NCBI GenBank assembly: GCA_029883265.1
Contig: JAOUJM010000011.1
Coordinates: 1 to 46,992, forward strand
Reading direction: 5' to 3'
Source of the DNA: Gammaproteobacteria bacterium
GTDB taxonomy: Bacteria > Pseudomonadota > Gammaproteobacteria > S012-40
Length of the DNA: 46,992 bases
Position numbers and translations under genes: made by a program. The notes under the pieces are model-generated. The model was not told the origin of the DNA and ran no database searches. It saw only the letters and a program-made list of their open reading frames with translations. Shown piece by piece: positions 16,442-23,774 of this stretch. Numbering within the stretch: the stretch's first letter is position 1; every line of letters starts with the position of its first letter.

Positions 16442-16538
16442 AAAATCCCTTTTTGTCTTTAATAATCTATAAAAATGAATCTCGATTATAGATTCAAAGC
16501 ATTTTTTATCCAAGGCCTTTAACTTATGCCATTTATAT

Positions 16539-16994
16539 TCATCGAACAACAAATTTCTGATAATTGGCGAGTAGTTCTGCGTTATCAATAGAACCATGAT
16601 GATGAACTTGTCGCCACTGTGATTCTATTTTAAAAAAAACTCGACTGGTGCGAATGGCCAAATCCAACTGCACATCGCCACTGCGCACCCATCCACGTTC
16701 CCGCCCGATAAATACAGCACATGTTTCAGTTTCAGAATAGTTGAAGTCATGAAATTCCACAAACACCTTGGCATGCCCATGAAACAATCGATCATAGACG
16801 TCTTCGATCTGATTCCAACCACGTTTAATCCCGCCCAAGGGATTTGACATTATAGCATTATCGCTATGCCACCAATTCTGTTTCACTGCCATCAAATTTC
16901 GCTGATTAAATGCATGATAGAATTGATTCAAAGCAAATAACGCACTTGTTTGATTCGTCAATTGTTGATGTCCATTTATCACTAAGTCACTCAT
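16539..16994 (-). CDS. NTF2-like/SnoaL-like protein in the MarR cassette
   Basis: The product is 151 aa and matches the SnoaL_3/DUF4440 NTF2-like layout: LFALNQFYHAFNQRNLMAVK, WWHSDNAIMSNPLGGIKRGW, the strand segment VFVEFHDFNY, and a C-terminal QWRQVHHHGSID. These small cone-shaped domains bind hydrophobic ligands or catalyse simple isomerase or dehydratase steps. No signal peptide is present. The start at 16994 is preferred because it has GGGAG upstream. The longer version from 17036 would begin inside the palindrome 17021-17040, which is better explained as an operator. It lies directly behind marR on the same strand, with its own operator copy. Confidence 0.8.
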   Translation of the reverse strand: MSDLVINGHQQLTNQTSALFALNQFYHAFNQRNLMAVKQNWWHSDNAIMSNPLGGIKRGWNQIEDVYDRLFHGHAKVFVEFHDFNYSETETCAVFIGRERGWVRSGDVQLDLAIRTSRVFFKIESQWRQVHHHGSIDNAELLANYQKFVVR

Positions 16995-17020
16995 CACTAT
17001 TAACTCCCACTCTTTTAGTG

Positions 17021-17040
17021 ATAGTTGTATATACAACTAT
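17021..17040. promoter_or_regulatory. MarR operator 1, 20-bp perfect palindrome
   Basis: ATAGTTGTATATACAACTAT is its own reverse complement. It lies 27 bp upstream of the NTF2-like gene start and 12 bp past the marR stop. Its 18-bp core matches the palindrome at 17493-17510 at 16 of 18 positions. The size, symmetry and TTGTA/TACAA half-sites fit a MarR/OhrR-type dimer site. Confidence 0.75.
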
Positions 17041-17051
17041 TACACAAATAA

Positions 17052-17471
17052 TTACTCAAACTTATTTTTCACTTCACGTAAAGCACTCACTAATGCTGCT
17101 ATTTCACGAGCTCCAATTGTCTTTTGCATTTGCAAAAATAATTGCTCACCAACCTGATCGAGTTGTTTGTGTAGATGTTTTGCTTTTGCCGTTGGCATTA
17201 TTATTTGTTCACGCCGATCATTGGTTTGCTCATAATCCCGCCTCACCAAGTCTTGCATGCTAAGCGCATCAACAAAGCGAGTAATTGTTGACTTTTTTAA
17301 ACTCAACTCAGCGGCAATATCCCGCTGTGGCATCCCACCTTTAGCCAGCAATAAACGCAAAACATAGGCATGTGCAGGTGATAAACCCAAAGCCTGGTAG
17401 GCTCGGTCCCACACCCGGTTTATTTCTCGTACAGCGGCATTTGCATTAAAATACAGACATCGTTCAAACAT
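17052..17471 (-). CDS. MarR-family transcriptional regulator with N-terminal Cys
   Basis: The product is 139 aa from ATG 17471 (ATG 17483 is also possible; a start at 17507 would lie inside the operator). The winged helix-turn-helix is clear: LLLAKGGMPQRDIAAELSLK, KSTITRFVDAL, then the wing MQDLVRRDYEQTNDRREQII. Residue 5 is a Cys in the N-terminal helix (MFERCLYFNANAA), the region where OhrR and the quinone sensor QsrR carry their reactive Cys. It probably represses itself, the NTF2-like gene and the divergent glutathionyl-hydroquinone reductase gene through the two palindromes. The inducer (quinone, peroxide or other electrophile) is an inference from the gene neighbourhood. Confidence 0.88.
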   Translation of the reverse strand: MFERCLYFNANAAVREINRVWDRAYQALGLSPAHAYVLRLLLAKGGMPQRDIAAELSLKKSTITRFVDALSMQDLVRRDYEQTNDRREQIIMPTAKAKHLHKQLDQVGEQLFLQMQKTIGAREIAALVSALREVKNKFE

Positions 17472-17492
17472 GAATAATACCATACCAGGAAC

Positions 17493-17510
17493 TAGTTGTA
17501 CGTACAACTA
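17493..17510. promoter_or_regulatory. MarR operator 2, 18-bp perfect palindrome
   Basis: TAGTTGTACGTACAACTA is fully self-complementary and differs from operator 1 only in the central two bases. It lies just upstream of marR and in the divergent region before the glutathionyl-hydroquinone reductase gene (start 17694), so one site could control both directions. Confidence 0.78.
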
Positions 17511-17693
17511 ATTTTTCAAAAAAAATGCCCCAAGCATGGCCAATTACCCAAAACATTAAAGCCAAAAGACAATAGAATCATTGTTTTTAATAAACAATCA
17601 AAATTTAGTTCACTTCGATTCAAATTTTATGGTTTTAATAGTAGCCGCTTGTTCGATAGAATAAACATAATTTGTGAATTTAAAGGAAATTCA

Positions 17694-18677
17694 ATGAGCT
17701 TATTGGTCGACGGCATACTGCGGCAAGATGAATGGCTGGATAACCAAACCAAAGACGGCCATTATGTGCGCCGAGATTCCCAGTTTCGGCATTGGGTGAC
17801 TAGCGACGGCGCTGCCGGTCCTAGTGGTGATGCAGGATTCAAAGCAGAATCCGGTCGATATCACTTATACGTTTCTTATGCTTGTCCATGGGCGCATCGC
17901 ACCTTAATTTTTCGTCAAATAAAGCAACTAGAAACACATATAAGTTTTTCCGTCGTTTCACCCGACATGTTGCAAGCCGGTTGGAGTTTTGATACCGCAT
18001 TTCCTGGCAGCACTGGTGAGACCTTGTACGGCCTAGATTACATGCATCAAATTTATACCAAAGCTCAATCTAATTACTCTGGCATTGTAACGGTGCCCGT
18101 ACTATGGGACAAACAACAAGAAACCATTGTTAACAATGAATCTTCAGAAATTATTCGCATGTTAAATTCAGCGTTTAACGAACTCACAGGCAATAACGAT
18201 GATTATTATCCTCAGGACTTGAGAGCGGAAATCGATAGTATCAATCAACGCATATATGATTGCCTGAATAATGGCGTTTATCGTTGTGGCTTTGCGGCAA
18301 CACAAGCAGCATACGACGAGGCTTTTGATCATCTATTCGATACACTGGATTTTCTCGAGACCCATTTAAGCCAGCAGCGTTATCTGGTTGGTGAACAAAT
18401 CACTGAAGCTGATTTGCGTTTGATCCCTACGCTATTACGTTTTGATCCTGTCTACGTCGGCCACTTTAAATGCAATCGCCAACGCATATCCGATTTTGAC
18501 AATCTATCGAACTACACTCGAGATCTTTATCAACAATTAGATTTAAGCAAAACCACATATTTTGATCACATTAAGCGCCATTATTATTTTAGTCATGAGA
18601 AAATTAATCCCACGCGAATTGTTCCCAAAGGGCCGAACATAAATTTAGAGCTTGCACACGATCGAAATCGTTTTTAG
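17694..18677 (+). CDS. Glutathionyl-hydroquinone reductase (Xi-class GST)
   Basis: The product is 327 aa with the thioredoxin-fold active motif YACPWAHRT, catalytic Cys64, and the C-terminal helical GST domain carrying FDHLFDTLDFLE and QRYLVGEQITEADLRL. Length and CPWAH are diagnostic of the YqjG/PcpF/ECM4 family, which reduces glutathionyl-hydroquinones and releases GSH in the cytoplasm. AAAGGAA precedes ATG 17694. The frame stays open upstream to 17496, but that part has no family similarity and covers the operator. The 184-nt leader between operator 2 and the start holds no other gene. Divergence from marR suggests electrophile-inducible expression. Confidence 0.93.
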   Translation: MSLLVDGILRQDEWLDNQTKDGHYVRRDSQFRHWVTSDGAAGPSGDAGFKAESGRYHLYVSYACPWAHRTLIFRQIKQLETHISFSVVSPDMLQAGWSFDTAFPGSTGETLYGLDYMHQIYTKAQSNYSGIVTVPVLWDKQQETIVNNESSEIIRMLNSAFNELTGNNDDYYPQDLRAEIDSINQRIYDCLNNGVYRCGFAATQAAYDEAFDHLFDTLDFLETHLSQQRYLVGEQITEADLRLIPTLLRFDPVYVGHFKCNRQRISDFDNLSNYTRDLYQQLDLSKTTYFDHIKRHYYFSHEKINPTRIVPKGPNINLELAHDRNRF

Positions 18678-19118
18678 TTTCTCATTGCATAGTCTTATCA
18701 CTAAACGTCACCATAAAACAGATTACGCCACATTCAAAAACCTTGAACACCAGGATCAATGACCGCGAATAAAAAACATCATCACCTTTTTATGGACTTA
18801 ATTGCGAATATTGCTAGTGCAAATTCATAGTGCTGGGCAATCATCTTTGACCACAACCATTGTTAACGAAGAGCAAGCAAAAAGCGCTTAGTGTTCCGCA
18901 TCATTCACGGATTAACAGTTTAGAAATTTCACACTGATGTATTCTATGATGGCCTTTATTTTTGATTTTTTGGAAATCACTCCGGAGACAACAGCTGATT
19001 TGTTGAAAAAAGAGAGCCTTAATAAAATTACAAGCTATTTCATTTAAATTGTATTTTGCTTTACGCTAGAAGTGCGCCGTGAATCTGCACTCCTAAGGTG
19101 CTTGCTGTAAGACCAGCT
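18678..19118 (+). other. 441-bp intergenic region
   Basis: Flanked by convergent genes, so no promoter is required here. I see no convincing gene. A 36-codon ORF at 18937-19047 lacks a ribosome binding site. AGTGC/GCACT repeats near 19071-19092 could form a weak hairpin at the 3' end of the minus-strand gene at 19119. Confidence 0.4.
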
Positions 19119-19538
19119 TCACCAAAACTTCCACCAGGGTTTTCGTTTCTCCTCCACAACTAACACACTCAAATCAACAGGCTTGAGATGACTTAACACC
19201 CACCCTGGTAATACTCGCGATCCACTTGAGCCGCATGTCGCACCTAAATTTTTTGGATGATAAAGTTTTATTAACGTCGGTTGCTGCAAGTCATCCGTAT
19301 ACACCAAACCAAACACACGCGCTTGATGTTTCTCGTGAAATAGGCGATCAATTTGCTCAAGAAAGTGGATAAATTGAATTTCAGAGATGGTGTGTTCCGG
19401 TATGGGCTCCCCCACCCGATGAATATACCAATCAGCACTGGCGGTATTTATTAGCTGCTGACGAAACTCATCCCATTGTTGCCAACTCAAGATTCCGATG
19501 AATTTTCCTTGAAAAGCTTTCAGAAATTCATTGCTCAT
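19119..19538 (-). CDS. Protein of unknown function, 139 aa
   Basis: I do not recognise the family. The protein is soluble and Trp-rich at both ends (GILSWQQWDEFRQQ and a C-terminal KRKPWWKFW), with no signal peptide. A middle segment (EHTISEIQFIHFLEQIDRLF) looks helical, followed by VFGLVYTDDLQQPTLIKLYH and LGATCGSSGSRVLPGWVLS, which reads like an alternating strand/loop region. Similar short proteins with a strand DxxxPxLxKxYxPxxLG pattern occur in other proteobacteria, but I cannot name a function. It sits 70 bp downstream of the methyltransferase gene and may share its transcript. Confidence 0.65.
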   Translation of the reverse strand: MSNEFLKAFQGKFIGILSWQQWDEFRQQLINTASADWYIHRVGEPIPEHTISEIQFIHFLEQIDRLFHEKHQARVFGLVYTDDLQQPTLIKLYHPKNLGATCGSSGSRVLPGWVLSHLKPVDLSVLVVEEKRKPWWKFW

Positions 19539-19554
19539 GACTCACACCACATCG

Positions 19555-19591
19555 TTCCAATGGAATTAGCTTAATCCCATTGGAAATTTTT
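19555..19591 (+). terminator. Hairpin with a T-run on the plus strand
   Basis: TTCCAATGG (19555-19563) pairs with CCATTGGAA (19577-19585), loop 13 nt, then ATTTTTG. The T-run serves plus-strand transcription, yet both neighbouring genes are on the minus strand. It could block antisense reading or simply be an mRNA structure between the two genes. Confidence 0.35.
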
Positions 19592-19608
19592 GCAAGAAAA
19601 AAGCAAAA

Positions 19609-20484
19609 CTAGTTGGAACTCAGTTCTAGAATAATATGGCGATAATTTTTATAGCGTTCAAAAACCTCCCGTGTACGCAAACCAGAAAAATATTTAAATT
19701 TGGCGCGCTTGAATTTCTTACCGGCAATTTTGCTAATAATCCAAGCAGTTTTTGGGTAATTTTCTCGCACATAACGACCAATACTCGCGCCCGCAGGACC
19801 CAGCTTGTGCATTAACACATCATTCACTAAATCCAAATTCGGACTAACTAGCTCAGTGATATCATGATCTTGAATCAAACGAAACGAATCGTCTTCCAGC
19901 AAATTATAAAAATCATGCAATTGGTGTCCACCACCAAAACTGCCATCGCCTAAACCACCGTCGCCTTTGTTTTTTGTACTAAAAAAATCACAAATAATTA
20001 CTCGGCCACCCGGTTTTAGTAATTTTTTTAATTTTGAAAATGATTCATGCATAGGCATGTATTGGAAGGATTCACTAAACAAAGCTACGTCATAAGATTG
20101 ATTGCAAGCCTGCAAAGGCAGATCCTGCAATGTAGTGCGGAAAACCTGGCTACGCGCACCCGGCCTAGCATCGACCCGCGCTTGAACTTGATCAGCTAGG
20201 TAAGACGCAGGAATAACGCCATCCACCTCATATCCTTTATCTAACATTTGCGCCAATATATGGCCGGTACCGCAACCAATATCAATCACCTTAATGCTTT
20301 GTGAACCTTCAATCGTCGGTAGATCCGCGAGAATTAAATCGGTATAACGTTGTTGTGCCACGGCGACATTGGCAAGCGTGAGCTCTAAATCGGTACCCCA
20401 TAGGCCATAATGCAAATCATCAACACCCAAGAGCTGCTGCGCCAATACCAAGCCTAGCTCACGACTATGCATTTTTTCACTCAC
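19609..20484 (-). CDS. Class I SAM-dependent methyltransferase
   Basis: The product is 291 aa from GTG 20484, preferred because GGAG lies 6 nt upstream (a TTG at 20496 overlaps that site). Motif I is VIDIGCGTGHILA, followed by motif II/III in YDVALFSESFQYMP and LKKLLKPGGRVIICDFF. The Gly/Asp-rich stretch GDGGLGDGSFGGGHQLHDFY after it is the substrate-loop region seen in small-molecule methyltransferases of the UbiE/sterol group. The N-terminus HYGLWGTDLELTL resembles the HYGxW opening of that group. The substrate is unknown. No biosynthetic neighbour helps. An intrinsic terminator of the upstream minus-strand gene separates it from 20645. Confidence 0.82.
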   Translation of the reverse strand: MSEKMHSRELGLVLAQQLLGVDDLHYGLWGTDLELTLANVAVAQQRYTDLILADLPTIEGSQSIKVIDIGCGTGHILAQMLDKGYEVDGVIPASYLADQVQARVDARPGARSQVFRTTLQDLPLQACNQSYDVALFSESFQYMPMHESFSKLKKLLKPGGRVIICDFFSTKNKGDGGLGDGSFGGGHQLHDFYNLLEDDSFRLIQDHDITELVSPNLDLVNDVLMHKLGPAGASIGRYVRENYPKTAWIISKIAGKKFKRAKFKYFSGLRTREVFERYKNYRHIILELSSN

Positions 20485-20553
20485 ACGAATCTCCAAAATA
20501 ATGACATTAGATAAGCTGTATTCTACCGAAAGCCACCAATACTGTCAGCAAAA

Positions 20554-20583
20554 CAAAAATCAGCGTTTATTAAACGCTGATTT
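20554..20583 (-). terminator. Intrinsic terminator, minus strand
   Basis: AAATCAGCGTTT (20557-20568) pairs with AAACGCTGATTT (20572-20583), loop 3 nt. Read on the minus strand it ends in TTTTTG. It lies about 60 nt past the stop of the 131-aa gene and should end its transcript. Confidence 0.8.
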
Positions 20584-20644
20584 GAGAAAAATAATTATGC
20601 GGGAAAAAGAATGGATTCTTAGCAGTGAATGTAAGCCAATGAAC

Positions 20645-21040
20645 CTATCCTGCAATCACTGGCATTAATTTAATAAAACTGACTAACGATTTATCGGTCA
20701 GAACGATTTGCTCGTCAAGCGACTTTAGCTCCTTGCCATCGACCATCACGAAAAAACTTTTTCGTTCGAATGCATTTATTGCCTCTTCAGCCTGCACGTT
20801 CCAATCCAGACTACGGTGCTCCGGCAAACGAAAGCCATTTTCAAGCTCTTGAGCTCCCTCAGGTTGCACCAAAGCTTTAAAACAAATAGGACGTTGCAAA
20901 TTGAATTTTTCAACCTCTTGCTGGACTCGTCGCTGAATTAATTCACGTACCGATAAACGTTCGCTAATCAAATTCAAATGCAGAGAATTAGTAGTCTCCC
21001 CACGCGCAGATTCATCATTTATTTTGACTAATGCACTCAT
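20645..21040 (-). CDS. Protein of unknown function, 131 aa
   Basis: I do not recognise a named family. The start at 21040 (or the adjacent ATG 21043) is chosen because the upstream extension to 21163 is hydrophobic and lacks coding character. The body reads SLHLNLISERLSVRELIQRR, VQQEVEKFNLQ, and near the end FFVMVDGKELKSLDEQIVL, VSFIKLMPVIAG. The last part, with the terminal two-Gly-like end and the pattern VxGKxLxxLDxxIxL, vaguely recalls ubiquitin/ThiS-like beta-grasp tails, but this is not firm. It is monocistronic with its own terminator and is divergent from the symporter gene. Confidence 0.6.
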   Translation of the reverse strand: MSALVKINDESARGETTNSLHLNLISERLSVRELIQRRVQQEVEKFNLQRPICFKALVQPEGAQELENGFRLPEHRSLDWNVQAEEAINAFERKSFFVMVDGKELKSLDEQIVLTDKSLVSFIKLMPVIAG

Positions 21041-21256
21041 CATCAAACCTATGCTCTCGAACCTATAGTGTTTAGCGAGCCAAAAGCAAAACGGCTTTAG
21101 CAACAGAATGTTAATTGATATCGGTAAATTTTCAATCGAATGCGCTATCCCGTTGAAAAACACTAGATTTTTGAGCTTTTTAAACTAGACTAAGCTTAGA
21201 TTGAAACGCTATATTGTCTTACCATATGGTTTGAACAATTCAAATGGAGATTTGCC

Positions 21257-22627
21257 TTGGAAAAACTCACGGAACTTAGTGGCGATTTAGCCGGCCTTTT
21301 ATGGGGAAGCCCGATCACTTTAATTGTTCTACTGGGTGTCGGATTCTATCTCACCTTGCGCCTAGAACTCGTACAGTTTAAAGGATTCCGTCACAGTATC
21401 CATCTCATCCAGGGAAAATACACGCGCGCAGACGAAACCGGTGAGGTTTCACATTTCCAGGCCTTGTCTACCGCACTTTCCGCAACGGTTGGTACCGGCA
21501 ATATCGCTGGTGTCGCCACTGCAATTGCCATCGGTGGCCCCGGCGCATTGTTTTGGATGTGGGTAACTGCTTTTTTCGGCATGGCAACCAAATTTGCCGA
21601 ATGCACCCTAGCTTTAAAGTTTCGCGAAATATCGCCAGATGGCAAAGTCGCCGGTGGCCCTATGTACACATTATTACACGGCCTGAAAATGAAACGCACG
21701 GCCATGTTATTTGCTTTTTTCGCCCTAATAGCCTCATTTGGCATTGGCAATATGGTACAAGCTAACTCGGTCGTCGACGGTTTGTCTTATTTATGGCCGG
21801 AGGTTAAAACCTATCGCTGGGAATTTGGATTAATTATGGCTATCTTAGTCGCGCTAGTCATACTCGGCGGTGTAAAACGCATTGCCAAAGTCGCGTCGAC
21901 GATTGTTCCGTTTATGGCGGTGCTTTATATCGCCGCAGCGTTTATTGTTCTACTCTCCAACATCGATAAAATTCCCAATGCGTTTTTCATAGTCTTTAAT
22001 TACGCCCTCAATCCTTGGGCTGTTGGTGGCGCAGCCATCGGCGAAGCGATTCGCATGGGGGTAGCACGCGGTTTATTTTCCAACGAAGCCGGATTAGGTT
22101 CTTCTCCAATGGCCCATGCAGCAGCTAAAACCAATGAACCTGTACGTGAGGGTTTAGTCGCCATGATGGAACCTTTTATCGACACCATTATCATTTGTAC
22201 GATGACGGGTCTAGTGATTATTGTCACCGGCGCATATGCGCAACACCCTGACGATGCGGTCGGTGCTTCTTTAACTGCATTTGCCTTCAGCCAGGCTTTA
22301 GGTGATGGAGGTGCGATGGTTGTCGGCATTGGTTTAAGTTTGTTTGCTTTTTCAACTATCATTGCCTGGTCGTATTACGGTGATCGCTCAGCCCAGTTTT
22401 TGTTTGGTGAGCAATCGGTGGTAATATATCGAATTGTATTTGCTATCTTAGTTGCTGTGGGTGCGGGCGTTCCGCTAAATCTAGTTTGGAATATTGCCGA
22501 CAGCATGAACATTCTCATGGCCTTGCCAAATCTGTTATGCTTAGTTTTGTTAACAGGACTTGTTGTTAAATTGAAAAAAGAGTATTTCCAAAAAGATCAT
22601 CAGCCGGTAAACCATGAATCCGCGTGA
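21257..22627 (+). CDS. Sodium:alanine/glycine symporter, AGCS family
   Basis: The product is 456 aa with about 10-11 membrane segments. The AGCS signature ALSATVGTGNIAGVATAIA followed by GGPGALFWMWVTAFFGMATK is present, as are GLFSNEAGLGSSPMAHAAA and GxxIxxxxPFIDTIIICTMT, all family hallmarks. It imports a small neutral amino acid with Na+ across the inner membrane. The start is TTG at 21257 with GGAGA upstream. The end overlaps the cupin gene by 14 nt, so the two are translationally coupled. Which amino acid is carried cannot be read from the sequence. Confidence 0.94.
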   Translation: MEKLTELSGDLAGLLWGSPITLIVLLGVGFYLTLRLELVQFKGFRHSIHLIQGKYTRADETGEVSHFQALSTALSATVGTGNIAGVATAIAIGGPGALFWMWVTAFFGMATKFAECTLALKFREISPDGKVAGGPMYTLLHGLKMKRTAMLFAFFALIASFGIGNMVQANSVVDGLSYLWPEVKTYRWEFGLIMAILVALVILGGVKRIAKVASTIVPFMAVLYIAAAFIVLLSNIDKIPNAFFIVFNYALNPWAVGGAAIGEAIRMGVARGLFSNEAGLGSSPMAHAAAKTNEPVREGLVAMMEPFIDTIIICTMTGLVIIVTGAYAQHPDDAVGASLTAFAFSQALGDGGAMVVGIGLSLFAFSTIIAWSYYGDRSAQFLFGEQSVVIYRIVFAILVAVGAGVPLNLVWNIADSMNILMALPNLLCLVLLTGLVVKLKKEYFQKDHQPVNHESA

Positions 22628-23087
22628 CTTATTACTCACCGCCGCACAAATTCAAGATATGCAAGGTGAGCTAAAAACTCATTTCCAAAATCCCAATGCT
22701 GTGCGCATCAATAAGTCCTTAGGCGATGCCGTAGGCCTAAAGAATATTGGCGTACACTTAATTCAAGTGGCTCCCGGCAAAGACAGTACTGAATATCACA
22801 TTCATCATCACGAAGAGGAGTGTGTTTATGTTTTACAAGGTAAGGCTACCGCAATCATCGATCAAGAAGAATTCCGTTTAAATCCCGGCGACTTCCTTGG
22901 ATTTCCAGCAAGTACCGCAGCGCATAATATTATTAACGACGGCGAAGATGATTTAATTTGTCTTGTCATGGGCCAACGCCTGCCCTTTGATGTCGGCGAC
23001 TATCCAAATAAGAAGCAACGTATTTATCGCTTTAATGGTGAATGGAATGTCGTAGACTGGCATCAAATCATCAAACCAAAGTCCTAA
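22614..23087 (+). CDS. Cupin-domain protein
   Basis: The product is 157 aa with a single cupin barrel. Motif 1 is EYHIHHHEEECVYVLQGKA, with metal-ligand His residues and Glu. Motif 2 is PGDFLGFPASTAAHNIIND with the final His. Family relatives annotated as mannose-6-phosphate isomerase-like or transcription factor-like cupins bind a divalent metal, but the reaction is not deducible. Start and stop of neighbouring genes overlap (ATG at 22614 within the symporter end), so the cupin may act on, or be regulated with, the imported solute. It is convergent with the DUF3047 gene, 6 bp apart. Confidence 0.88.
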   Translation: MNPRDLLLTAAQIQDMQGELKTHFQNPNAVRINKSLGDAVGLKNIGVHLIQVAPGKDSTEYHIHHHEEECVYVLQGKATAIIDQEEFRLNPGDFLGFPASTAAHNIINDGEDDLICLVMGQRLPFDVGDYPNKKQRIYRFNGEWNVVDWHQIIKPKS

Positions 23088-23093
23088 AAAACA

Positions 23094-23774
23094 TCACTCA
23101 CTCGAAAAATAAATATCGTCAATTTGCACCACAGCCGTTTTGCCGGTGTTATCCGTATCACTCATAATGGCGACTACGTGAATAAATGTTTGCTCTTCAG
23201 CAAACGCTTTACTGAAATCATCAAACACATTTTGTTTTTCGGTTTTCCATTCACCTACTGTATTTGCACCTCGTTCAACCGACCATAATACTGCTTGTTT
23301 GCTATACGGGCTAAACCAATACGTTCCAGGCATCTGTTGTTGCGACCAAACATAACTTAATGCTTGAGTTTTCCAGAAAAACCACCCGCCGGCGACCACA
23401 ACATAAATACGTGCCACAAAATCATCGCCTATTTTAGTTGTTTCATTTGGATTATCAAAACCTTTGAGCATTCGCCAACGCCAATTCAGAATGGGTGTTT
23501 TATTTAAGTCGACTTTTTTATTTAGATATAAACCCGAAGCGGCATTATTACTATTGGCTTGTAGTACTTTATTATCACCAATTGTTACTATTGAATAATC
23601 GGTTTGCTTTTTGAATTTCTCATGTTGCCAATGTGATGACAAATCAGGCGCATTAAAATCATCAATCCAAACAACTTCAGCATCCACAGAAAAAATTATC
23701 AACAGCGATAAAAAGCAACTACTCGCTAGCCGGACTGATTTTGTAAATAAATCCGCGCATATAATCCACGGCAT
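23094..23774 (-). CDS. DUF3047 family exported protein
   Basis: The product is 226 aa. The start at 23774 is strongly supported by GGGAGAG a few nt upstream, which lies inside the 3' end of the sugar dehydrogenase gene (overlap 56 nt). An N-terminal hydrophobic segment (SCFLSLLIIFSVDA) is a signal peptide or anchor. The mature part shows DUF3047 features: LNWRWRMLKG, IGDDFVARIYVVV, KTQALSYVWS, and a C-terminal VAIMSDTDNTG with IDDIYFS. The fold is probably a beta-sandwich in the periplasm, function unknown. The gene is coupled to the sugar dehydrogenase gene. Confidence 0.85.
   Translation of the reverse strand: MPWIICADLFTKSVRLASSCFLSLLIIFSVDAEVVWIDDFNAPDLSSHWQHEKFKKQTDYSIVTIGDNKVLQANSNNAASGLYLNKKVDLNKTPILNWRWRMLKGFDNPNETTKIGDDFVARIYVVVAGGWFFWKTQALSYVWSQQQMPGTYWFSPYSKQAVLWSVERGANTVGEWKTEKQNVFDDFSKAFAEEQTFIHVVAIMSDTDNTGKTAVVQIDDIYFSSE

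Noticed and set aside
16442-16597. 52-residue N-terminal extension of the outer-membrane protein ORF
   Set aside because: It has no signal-peptide character, overlaps the end of the NTF2-like gene, and ATG 16441 has an AGGG and starts a good signal peptide.
17496-17693. N-terminal extension of the glutathionyl-hydroquinone reductase ORF
   Set aside because: It translates the operator and has no GST similarity; ATG 17694 has a good ribosome binding site.
18937-19047. 36-codon plus-strand ORF in the 441-bp gap
   Set aside because: No ribosome binding site, low-complexity sequence and no family resemblance.
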